A stretch of 12,453 nucleotides of DNA from Chloroflexi bacterium UBA6265 (GTDB lineage: Bacteria > Chloroflexota > Chloroflexia > Thermomicrobiales > UBA6265): the NCBI GenBank assembly GCA_002440805.1, contig DJVD01000023.1:963-13415 (forward strand), written 5' to 3'. The position numbers were made by a program, and so were the translations under genes. Positions 1 through 5,888 of this stretch are shown piece after piece (the first letter of the stretch is position 1; every line of letters begins with the position of its first letter). A model generated the notes under the pieces. That model did no database searches. It saw only the letters and a list, made by a program, of their open reading frames with translations, and was not told the DNA's origin.

Positions 1-137
1 GATCGATAGGTGAAGCCGTTCAGCGTCACCACTACCTTGGGATGGTTGCCGCCGCCGAGCGCCGACATCACCTCTGCTGGCACCACAATGCCGGCGTTGT
101 CGTTTTCCACCACCTTCAGGTTGGATGTGAACTTCAT
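1..137 (-). CDS. DUF1905-type small protein, 5' part only
   Basis: This gene is cut by the left window edge. The visible 45 codons begin MKFTSNLKVVENDNAG, followed by IVVPAEVMSALGGG and KVVVTLNGFTYR. The pattern is a short beta strand, then 'G-I-x-V-P-x-E-V', a glycine-rich turn and 'V-x-V-T-L-N-G-F-T-Y-R'. It resembles the DUF1905 domain, an AbrB-like beta-barrel-type fold of unknown biochemical role that is often joined to a C-terminal YdeI/DUF5655-like domain, which would lie outside the window. The ATG at 135-137 is preceded on the minus strand by AAAGGAG about 6 nt upstream, which supports the start. It lies 71 nt downstream of the lysE-type gene on the same strand and may be co-transcribed. 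No function can be assigned from the sequence. Confidence 0.7.
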   Translation of the reverse strand, partial: MKFTSNLKVVENDNAGIVVPAEVMSALGGGNHPKVVVTLNGFTYR

Positions 138-208
138 TGCTGCTCCTTTTCGGGGTCATGGAATCATCATGGCACGCGGAGGGAGGAGGGCACTACTCCG
201 ATGTTGCG

Positions 209-826
209 CTAGGTGCTGCGAGAGGCGATCACCGCCGCCGCGCCGCCCATGGCGGTAGCGCTGATCCGGTTGGTGATCTTCATCGCCCGCGGTGTTTGCA
301 GGAACCTGCGAGCCACGTTTGCCGCAGCCACCCAGGTGCAATCCACCACCATCAGCACCACGAAGCAGGTGAGGGCGATGGGGAGCCAGGTGTTCCAGGT
401 GAACGCCTGCGGCCCGATCAACGACGGCAGCAGCGCCAGGTAGAACACCATGATCTTCGGGTTACCAATCGTCAGCGCCATGCCGCCGGCGAACATACTC
501 CAAGGGTTCTGTCGTTGCGGAAGTGTATCGGTTTTCTCGGCGACCGGCGTGTGCCACATCTTCCAGGCGAGGTACACGAGGTAGAGAATGCCGCCCCAGC
601 GCAGGATCTGGAAACCGGTGTAGAACCGCTCGGCCAGCGCCGTCATTCCGGCCATGCTCACCGTCAGCCACAGCACCTCGCCGATCCAGAAGGCGGCCAG
701 GAACGGCATGATATCGCGCCAGCCGTTGGTGATCACTCGCGACACCAGCGCGGCGATGCTCGGTCCGGGCGTGCCGGCGTTCAATACAAGTGCGGCCGCG
801 AATGTGGCCAGGGTAATCAGTTCCAT
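209..826 (-). CDS. LysE/RhtB family amino-acid exporter
   Basis: This 205-residue membrane protein has the usual LysE/RhtB length and hydrophobic profile of about six helices. The N-terminal helix carries NAGTPGPSIAALVSR (residues 16-30), which contains the family's conserved PGP motif. The mid-protein GNPKIMVFYLALLP (121-134) holds the equally conserved NPK before a helix. These proteins export amino acids or related small metabolites driven by the proton gradient; the substrate cannot be read from sequence. The start ATG (824-826) is preceded by CGGAG with an 8-nt spacer. The gene is divergent from mreB, with 235 nt between the two starts, so it has its own promoter region. The DUF1905-type gene follows on the same strand. 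The polar loop near residues 93-108 fits the variable cytoplasmic loop of the family. Confidence 0.88.
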   Translation of the reverse strand: MELITLATFAAALVLNAGTPGPSIAALVSRVITNGWRDIMPFLAAFWIGEVLWLTVSMAGMTALAERFYTGFQILRWGGILYLVYLAWKMWHTPVAEKTDTLPQRQNPWSMFAGGMALTIGNPKIMVFYLALLPSLIGPQAFTWNTWLPIALTCFVVLMVVDCTWVAAANVARRFLQTPRAMKITNRISATAMGGAAAVIASRST

Positions 827-950
827 GACAAGTGCTCCGGGTACCGACAGGGAAGGCGCATCGTGGTTCCAGCATAGAGGCTGGATCCCGGTAGCGTCTA
901 TCCGGGCGGTGCGTTTTCCTCAAGCAGAATGGCCGTCGGTCCCCTGTCCG

Positions 951-980
951 TTCACGCCAAACGCGCCAACATCGTACAAT
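951..980 (+). promoter_or_regulatory. Candidate sigma-70 promoter of the mreB unit
   Basis: TTCACG (951-956) and TACAAT (975-980) are separated by 18 nt. They match the -35 consensus at 4 of 6 and the -10 consensus at 5 of 6 positions. Transcription would begin near 987 and give a leader of about 75 nt before mreB. A weaker alternative is TTGCGG (986-991) with TATGGT (1008-1013) at 16 nt. The rest of 827-1061 holds nothing else I recognise; the divergent lysE-type gene must also start its transcript here. This rests on motif matching only. Confidence 0.4.
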
Positions 981-1047
981 GAAGGTTGCGGCGCGTTATC
1001 TGGTGCGTATGGTACCGGCGTGCCCTGCCACCAGTGCCAAACTGTGC

Positions 1048-1053
1048 GGAGGA
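1048..1053 (+). promoter_or_regulatory. Ribosome binding site fixing a TTG start for mreB
   Basis: GGAGGA ends 8 nt before TTG at 1062-1064. There is no ATG or GTG in a sensible place in this frame, and the protein after this TTG begins exactly where MreB proteins begin. The site therefore decides the start. Confidence 0.75.
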
Positions 1054-1061
1054 TCACCCAC

Positions 1062-2117
1062 TTGTTTCGTCCCCTATCTGCCCTGTTCGGATTCTTTAGC
1101 CGCGATCTCGGTATCGATCTCGGCACCGCCAACACACTCGTTTACGTCCGCGGCAAGGGAATCGTGATTTCCGAACCTTCGGTCGTCGCGATCGATAAAT
1201 ACACCAAGCGCGCCCTCTGGGTAGGCATGGAAGCCAAGGCGATGATCGGCAAAACGCCGGAAAGCATCATTGCCGTGCGACCGCTGGAAGATGGCGTGAT
1301 CGCCGATTTCGATACGGTCGAAATGATGCTGCACCACTTCATCCGCAAGGTGCATATGCAGCGCCTGATGGCTCCCCACCCGCGCGTGGTCATTGGCATC
1401 CCCAGTGGCGTCACCGAGGTTGAGAAGCGCGCCGCCAAGGATGCCGCCCTCAGCGCCGGTGCCCGTGAGGCCTACACCATTGAAGAACCCATGGCCGCCG
1501 CGATTGGCGCCGGCTTGCCGATCAATGAGCCTATCGGCAGCATGATCGTGGATATCGGTGGCGGTACCACCGAAATTGCCGTGATTTCGCTCGGCGGTAT
1601 CGTGGTGAACCACAGCCTGCGCGTGGCCGGCGATGAAATTGACGATGCCATCATTCACTATGCCCGTCGCGATCACAACCTGGTGATCGGCGAGCGCACG
1701 GCCGAAAACGCCAAGATTGCTGCCGGTTCCGCCTATCCGTTGGAAGAGGAAGTGCGCGTGATGCTGCGCGGCCGCGACCTGCTTACCGGCCTGCCGAAAT
1801 CGGTGGAAGTGAGCTCGGTCGAAATCCGCGATGCCATTAGCCAGCCGCTGAACACGATCATCGAGGCGGTGAAAACCAGCATCGAGGAAACCCCGCCCGA
1901 ACTGGTATCGGACATCATGGAGAATGGCATCACCCTCGCCGGTGGCGGCGCGCTGTTGATGGGTCTCGATCGTCGCCTGCAAAGCGAACTCCGCATGCCG
2001 GTGCATCGCGCTGACGATCCACTCACCTGTGTTGCCCGCGGTACCGGCAAGGTCGCAGAGAATCTTCATCTCTACCAGCGGGCGCTGGCAAGCGGTCAGG
2101 AACTGCGTCGCGGTTAG
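1062..2117 (+). CDS. mreB: MreB, actin-like rod-shape protein
   Basis: This 351-residue protein is a full-length bacterial actin homologue; MreB is usually 330-350 residues. MreB polymerises with ATP into membrane-attached filaments that direct the elongasome, which synthesises the lateral wall. Visible signatures are the phosphate-1 loop DLGIDLGTANTLVY (15-28), the conserved IGIPSGVTEVEKRA (111-124), EEPMAAAIGAGLPI (141-154), the phosphate-2 loop DIGGGTTE (164-171) and the adenosine motif AGGGALLMGLD (293-303). The N-terminus FRPLSALFGFF is a short amphipathic hydrophobic stretch suited to membrane binding. The start is TTG with GGAGGA 8 nt upstream. The frame stays open back to 654, but that extension does not look like MreB. 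mreC follows after 18 nt. mreD, the PBP2 gene and rodA, common partners elsewhere, are not next to it here. Confidence 0.96.
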   Translation: MFRPLSALFGFFSRDLGIDLGTANTLVYVRGKGIVISEPSVVAIDKYTKRALWVGMEAKAMIGKTPESIIAVRPLEDGVIADFDTVEMMLHHFIRKVHMQRLMAPHPRVVIGIPSGVTEVEKRAAKDAALSAGAREAYTIEEPMAAAIGAGLPINEPIGSMIVDIGGGTTEIAVISLGGIVVNHSLRVAGDEIDDAIIHYARRDHNLVIGERTAENAKIAAGSAYPLEEEVRVMLRGRDLLTGLPKSVEVSSVEIRDAISQPLNTIIEAVKTSIEETPPELVSDIMENGITLAGGGALLMGLDRRLQSELRMPVHRADDPLTCVARGTGKVAENLHLYQRALASGQELRRG

Positions 2118-2135
2118 CGCCGGGGCCGTGAAGCT

Positions 2136-2945
2136 ATGAGACACCTCCCCTTCAAACGCCTTGCCATCACGATCGGCTTTTTTGCCATCTTCTCTCTCGG
2201 CGTGATGCTGATGGATGCGCGCAGCCTGCTCGATCCGCTTCGCAGCGGCGTCGCTGTTGTGCTGAACCCGGTCGTGACCCAGTTGCAGAGTCTCGGTCAA
2301 CCGGCCGAGCCGAGCGAGCCGCTGGAGGTGCAGTTGGCAACCGCTGAGGCGGAGCGCGACCAGCTCCGAGCCGAGAACATGTTGCTGCAGGGCCAACTCG
2401 ATGAGCAGGCCGTGTTGCTGCAAACCATGCAAATCCAGAGCGATTACACCGATCGCGAGGTGCTGCCGGCCCGCGTGCTCGGCACCGATCCGAGCGGGCT
2501 GCAGCAAAAAATCATCATCAACCGCGGCACCGACGATGGCGTGCGCGAAGGCATGGCGGTGATCGATGGCACGCACTTCATTGGCCAGGTGATCGATGTG
2601 GAAGAGCATCGCTCCAGCGTGCTGCTCATTACCGATGCCAATGCCTCGGTGGGCGCGCGCATGTACAACTCTCGCGCCGATTGCATCCTGTATGGAAATG
2701 GCCGCGCCAGCACCAATCTCACCCTGCGGCATATCAACCGCGCGGTGGAGCCGGTGGAGAGCGAATGGATCATGACCTCCGACCTGTTCGAAAGCGAAAC
2801 CGCCCAGGTGCCCGGGAACATCCCCATTGGCTGGGTGGTAGGCGAACCCACGATTAACGCCCAAACCGACCAGATGGAATTTACCGTGTATCCTGCTGCC
2901 GATTTCGGCAACCTTGAAAACGTATGGATTGTGGTACCGCAATGA
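2136..2945 (+). CDS. mreC: MreC, rod-shape-determining scaffold protein
   Basis: The 269-residue protein has the full MreC architecture. A short basic N-terminus is followed by one transmembrane helix (about residues 8-26), a charged heptad-like coiled coil rich in E, Q and L (about 63-101), and two extracytoplasmic beta domains (about 106-269). In the latter, LPARVLGTDPSG (110-121), IIINRGTDDGVREGMAVI (126-143) and GQVIDVEEHRSSVLLITD (150-167) are typical MreC sequence. MreC forms filaments outside the membrane and activates the PBP2-RodA synthase while touching MreB through its N-terminus. It starts at ATG 2136, 18 nt after mreB, with only a weak purine-rich site (GGGG around 2122-2125), so translation is probably coupled to mreB. 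Its stop codon overlaps the start of murT. Confidence 0.95.
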   Translation: MRHLPFKRLAITIGFFAIFSLGVMLMDARSLLDPLRSGVAVVLNPVVTQLQSLGQPAEPSEPLEVQLATAEAERDQLRAENMLLQGQLDEQAVLLQTMQIQSDYTDREVLPARVLGTDPSGLQQKIIINRGTDDGVREGMAVIDGTHFIGQVIDVEEHRSSVLLITDANASVGARMYNSRADCILYGNGRASTNLTLRHINRAVEPVESEWIMTSDLFESETAQVPGNIPIGWVVGEPTINAQTDQMEFTVYPAADFGNLENVWIVVPQ

Positions 2946-4357
2946 CGAAAAGAGCATCACTCGATCCGCGCCTGATGTTGAGCGTCGTCGGCGCCAAGGC
3001 CGTCGGCAGCGCCATTCGCCGGGTCGGCAAGGGCGGTGGCACGGCGGCCCCCGGCCTGGTGGCCGAGCGCATCGATGCTGGCCTGCTCACCAAGTTGAGC
3101 GCCCAGTTGCCACAAGGGGCGCTGGTGGTTGCCGGTACCAACGGCAAAACCACCACCACGCGCATGATTGCCGATATCTTCGGGGCCGCGCCCTGGCAGG
3201 TTGTTCACAACCGCTCGGGATCTAACCTGGTGCGAGGTGTTGTCGCCTCGTTTGTGGAGAAGAGTTCGGCCTCCGGCCAGATCCGGGGCGATGTGGGGGT
3301 GGTGGAGGCAGATGAGGCTGCCTTGCCCGAGTTGGTGAAACGCCTGCAGCCCCGGGTGATTTTGCTCAACAATCTCTTTCGCGACCAGCTTGATCGCTAT
3401 GGCGAACTCGATTCGATCGCCAAGAGTTGGCGTGCCATGCTCCAGCAATTGCCACCAACCACCACCGTGGTGGTGAATGTGGACGATCCCACCCTGGCGG
3501 TGCTTACCGAGGATATGACGGCCAAACGCGTCTGCTTCGGGCTGAACGAACAACATCATCGGCTGGCATCGTTGCCACACGCCGCCGACGCCGCCGTGTG
3601 CCGCGTCTGTGGTGCAGACCTTGCCTACAAGGCGCTCTACCTCTCCCACCTGGGCGAGTGGTACTGCACCGGTTGTGGCCGTGAGCGACCCGCGCTCGAT
3701 TACGCCGCCGGCGATATCACCCTCAATGGCGATACAGATGCCACCCTTACCCTGCACGCCACAGATGGCGATCATCGCCTGCGGGTGGGGGTGCCGGGCC
3801 TCTATAACGCCTATAACGCCCTCGCCGCCGCCGCGGTGGCCCGGGAGTTCGGCATCGATTGGGATGTGATCACGCCCACACTCGCGGCCTTCCAGAGCGC
3901 GTTTGGGCGCATCGAACGGTTCGCGTTCCAGGGCCGCAACATCACCATGGCGCTGGTGAAGAATCCCACCGGTTTCAATGAGGTGCTGCGCATGCTCACC
4001 TCCGCCACCGGCAGCCTGCAGCATCCCACCATGATTTGCATCAACGATCTCGATGCCGATGGTCGCGATGTCAGCTGGTTGTGGGATGTCGATTTCGAGT
4101 TGCTGGCCGAAGGCGATGGCCATCTCTATACCACAGGTATCCGCGGTGCCGATATGGCCAACCGCCTCAAGTACGCCAATGTGCCGGTGCAACGGATTCA
4201 TCCGCTCACCGCCGATGTTGGTGCCGCCTTCGATGCCTTTGTTGCCGCCATTCCCGAAGGAAGCTCGGCGTATATCCTGCCGAGCTATACCGCCATGCTG
4301 CGGTTGCGGAAGGTCCTGGCCGATCGCGGGATCGTGCAAGCATTCTGGGAGCAGTAA
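2942..4357 (+). CDS. murT: MurT, lipid II isoglutaminyl synthase ligase subunit
   Basis: The 471-residue protein is a Mur-ligase-like enzyme that, with GatD, converts the D-glutamate of the lipid II stem peptide to D-isoglutamine, using ATP and ammonia from glutamine. Visible are the P-loop GTNGKTTTT (65-73), the acidic VVEADEAALPEL (120-131), and NLFRDQLDRYGELD (144-157). An inserted Cys4 zinc ribbon (C220, C223, C242, C245) is a hallmark of MurT compared with other Mur ligases. The C-terminal DUF1727 region has KNPTGFNEVL and DVSWLWDVDFE (D376 onward); by analogy an aspartate of this segment is thought to complete the GatD catalytic site. It is slightly longer than staphylococcal MurT (about 437). 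The start at 2942 overlaps the mreC stop as ATGA, typical of coupled translation; an in-frame ATG at 2924 is less likely. gatD follows with no gap. Confidence 0.95.
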   Translation: MTKRASLDPRLMLSVVGAKAVGSAIRRVGKGGGTAAPGLVAERIDAGLLTKLSAQLPQGALVVAGTNGKTTTTRMIADIFGAAPWQVVHNRSGSNLVRGVVASFVEKSSASGQIRGDVGVVEADEAALPELVKRLQPRVILLNNLFRDQLDRYGELDSIAKSWRAMLQQLPPTTTVVVNVDDPTLAVLTEDMTAKRVCFGLNEQHHRLASLPHAADAAVCRVCGADLAYKALYLSHLGEWYCTGCGRERPALDYAAGDITLNGDTDATLTLHATDGDHRLRVGVPGLYNAYNALAAAAVAREFGIDWDVITPTLAAFQSAFGRIERFAFQGRNITMALVKNPTGFNEVLRMLTSATGSLQHPTMICINDLDADGRDVSWLWDVDFELLAEGDGHLYTTGIRGADMANRLKYANVPVQRIHPLTADVGAAFDAFVAAIPEGSSAYILPSYTAMLRLRKVLADRGIVQAFWEQ

Positions 4358-5110
4358 ATGACCGCACTCGAACATATGAAACTCGTTATCGGCTGGCTGT
4401 ACGGCACCAAAATGAATATCTACGGCGATCGTGGCAATGTGGTGGCGCTGGAGCAACGGGCCCGTTGGCGTGGGCTGGATGTGGAAGTGCGCGATATCGG
4501 CATGGGCCAGCCCATTCCGGATGATATCGATATCTTCTTCTGGGGCGGTGGCCAGGATCAGGAGCAGGTGGCCGTGGCGCGCGATCTCGCGGGCGCCAAG
4601 GGGACATCGATTCGTACTGCCATCGAAAAAGGCGCGGCCATGCTCGCCATTTGTGGCGGCTACCAACTGCTGGGGCATGGCTACCAGCCGCACGATGGCG
4701 AGATGCTCCCCGGCGTGGGATTGTTCGATGCCACCTCAGTGGCCGGCCCCACCCGGTTCATTGGCAACGTGGTCATCGAGAGCGATCAGTTCGGCACCCT
4801 GGTGGGGTTTGAGAATCACAGTGGCCTCACGCACCTGCAAGGTGACGCCAAACCACTGGGCAAGGTGATTGCCGGCAACGGCAATAACGGCAGTGACGGC
4901 CTCGAGGGCGCGCTCTACAAAAACGCCATTGGCTGTTACCTGCACGGGGCACTTTTGCCGAAAAATCCGCAACTCACCGACTGGTTGTTGCAGGCGGGTT
5001 TGCATCATCGTTATGGTGAACATGTCACCTTGCCCCCACTCGACGATTCCTTGGAAACCGCAGCGCACGAAAGTGCGACCATTCGTGCCAAAAGTCCCCG
5101 ATCGTCATAA
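4358..5110 (+). CDS. gatD: GatD, glutamine amidotransferase subunit of lipid II isoglutaminyl synthase
   Basis: This 250-residue class I, CobB/CobQ-type glutaminase supplies ammonia to MurT. The nucleophile lies in LAICGGYQLLG (C99), the catalytic histidine in CYLHGALLPKNP (H196), and PTRFIGN holds R133, at the place of the glutamine-binding arginine in known GatD. The N-terminal GWLYGTKMNIYGDRGN (12-27) is characteristic of GatD. Length matches the family (about 240-250). The ATG comes directly after the murT stop (zero spacing), with an alternative in-frame ATG at 4376 right before KLVIGWLYG; the SD-like GGGAG near 4346 favours the first. With murT it forms one enzyme, and the order murT-gatD is the standard one. 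The last 25 residues are polar and look like a disordered tail. Confidence 0.94.
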   Translation: MTALEHMKLVIGWLYGTKMNIYGDRGNVVALEQRARWRGLDVEVRDIGMGQPIPDDIDIFFWGGGQDQEQVAVARDLAGAKGTSIRTAIEKGAAMLAICGGYQLLGHGYQPHDGEMLPGVGLFDATSVAGPTRFIGNVVIESDQFGTLVGFENHSGLTHLQGDAKPLGKVIAGNGNNGSDGLEGALYKNAIGCYLHGALLPKNPQLTDWLLQAGLHHRYGEHVTLPPLDDSLETAAHESATIRAKSPRSS

Positions 5111-5127
5111 TTGCACATAGATAATTG

Positions 5128-5175
5128 GGTGTTATCATGATTACGATTGAATCACAACACCGTGATAGGTGTTGT
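5128..5175 (+). promoter_or_regulatory. Mutually exclusive hairpins downstream of gatD and upstream of the Lrp-type gene
   Basis: The segment AACACC (5156-5161) can pair with GGTGTT at 5128-5133 or, as the longer ACAACACC (5154-5161), with GGTGTTGT at 5168-5175 (8 bp, 6-nt loop). Both cannot form together. The dyads ATCATGAT (5134-5141) and ATCAC-N6-GTGAT (5151-5166) lie in the same stretch. The 3' hairpin lacks a T-tract, so it is not a standard intrinsic terminator. It could be the end of the gatD transcript, an operator for the Lrp-type protein or an attenuator. It matches no riboswitch class I recognise. Confidence 0.4.
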
Positions 5176-5218
5176 TCGGCGAAAGCGTAACTTCACTTAT
5201 ATGAAGGTGGCTTGCGCT

Positions 5219-5250
5219 GATACGTGAGACCGATTCCAATTCAACGTATC
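5219..5250 (+). promoter_or_regulatory. Inverted repeat in front of the Lrp-type gene
   Basis: GATACGT (5219-5225) and ACGTATC (5244-5250) form a perfect 7-bp inverted repeat with an 18-nt spacer. A weak promoter pair, TTGCGC (5212-5217) and TCCAAT (5235-5240) at 17 nt, overlaps it. Lrp/AsnC proteins commonly repress their own genes by binding dyads over the promoter, so this is a reasonable autoregulatory operator. A local RNA stem-loop is also possible. Confidence 0.35.
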
Positions 5251-5300
5251 TGGCACCCTGGGCGCAATCACTGGGGACATTATCTGGGGGTAATATCGAA

Positions 5301-5825
5301 ATGTTTAATATGGACAATGTGGATTTGCAGGTTCTTCGCAAACTGCAGGAAGATGGCCGGGTCACCATGAAGGCCCTGGCCGAGGAAGTTGGGCTCTCGT
5401 CCCCGGCAATGATCGAGCGTGTGCGCCGGCTGGAAGAGCGTGAAGTGCTCAAGGGCTATCGCGCCCTGGTGAACCCGCGCGCGGTTGGTCGCAGCCTCAC
5501 AGCGCTGATCAATGTCTCGCTCGATCGTGTCGATTACGATGCCTTCCTCGAAGCGCTGCGCGAGCAGAGCGCCGTGGAAGAATGCCATCGCGTGACCGGT
5601 GACCAGGCATTTGTGGTGAAGGCCCATGTGGCCAGCACCGAAGACCTCGAAGTGCTGATCGATGAGTTGCAGCAGGTTGGCGCCAAGTGCAGCACCAATA
5701 TCGTGCTCAGCACCCCGATCGCCAACGCCGCAATCATGCCGCCGGATGGCACCGTGACCGACAAGAGTCGCGCCACCCGCCGCCGCCGCCGCACCCGCCA
5801 GCAGCGCATGGTTGAGCAGGCGTAA
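5301..5825 (+). CDS. Lrp/AsnC family transcriptional regulator with arginine-rich tail
   Basis: The 174-residue protein has the two-part Lrp/AsnC layout. The N-terminal winged helix-turn-helix spans about residues 4-60: VDLQVLRKLQEDGRVTMKAL, then a helix-turn-helix around EEVGLSSPAMIERVRRLEE, and VLKGYRALVNP. The C-terminal RAM/ligand-binding domain spans about 65-140, with VEECHRVTGDQAFVVKAHV (92-110) as the family's characteristic strand pair. Such proteins form dimers to octamers and sense amino acids. Residues about 156-169 are an unusual basic tail (RATRRRRRTRQQR) beyond the normal end of the family (about 150-165). The start ATG 5301 has GGGGG (5286-5290) 10 nt upstream; a second ATG at 5310 would be too far from it. 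It stands alone 190 nt after gatD and convergent with the ABC genes. Its targets are unknown. Confidence 0.92.
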   Translation: MFNMDNVDLQVLRKLQEDGRVTMKALAEEVGLSSPAMIERVRRLEEREVLKGYRALVNPRAVGRSLTALINVSLDRVDYDAFLEALREQSAVEECHRVTGDQAFVVKAHVASTEDLEVLIDELQQVGAKCSTNIVLSTPIANAAIMPPDGTVTDKSRATRRRRRTRQQRMVEQA

Positions 5826-5850
5826 TTTACAACCGCATCGCATGGACACC

Positions 5851-5878
5851 AGAACCCCCGGCCATGGCCGGGGGTTCT
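5851..5878. terminator. Palindromic bidirectional terminator
   Basis: A perfect 28-bp palindrome gives a 12-bp GC-rich stem (arms 5851-5862 and 5867-5878, core CCCCCGGC) with a CATG loop. It sits in the 63-nt gap between two convergent genes, 26 nt after the Lrp-type stop and 10 nt beyond the ABC gene stop. No long T-tract follows on either strand, so efficiency is uncertain, but position and strength point to transcription termination in both directions. Confidence 0.75.
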
Positions 5879-5888
5879 GTGACGTGTG

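Noticed and set aside
654..1061. N-terminal extension of mreB to ATG 654
   Set aside because: It runs antisense through the start of the LysE-type gene and does not resemble MreB; TTG 1062 has a strong SD.
2924..2941. Earlier murT start at ATG 2924
   Set aside because: The ATGA overlap at 2942 is the standard coupled arrangement, and the added residues MDCGTA have no family support.
1074..2960. Open frame of 628 codons antisense to mreB and mreC
   Set aside because: It is rich in His, Gly, Ala and Asp with no recognisable domain and lies wholly opposite two certain genes. High-GC codon bias removes stops in this antisense frame.
2957..4693. Open frame of 578 codons antisense to murT and gatD
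   Set aside because: Same composition artefact; the sense strand carries complete catalytic motifs of MurT and GatD.
5201..5227. Eight-codon leader peptide MKVACADT before the Lrp-type gene
   Set aside because: No SD in front, no run of regulatory codons and no clear terminator after it; it overlaps the inverted repeat by chance.
5111..5300. Known riboswitch in front of the Lrp-type gene
   Set aside because: I compared it by memory with cobalamin, TPP, glycine, SAM, c-di-GMP and T-box cores and found none of their conserved blocks.
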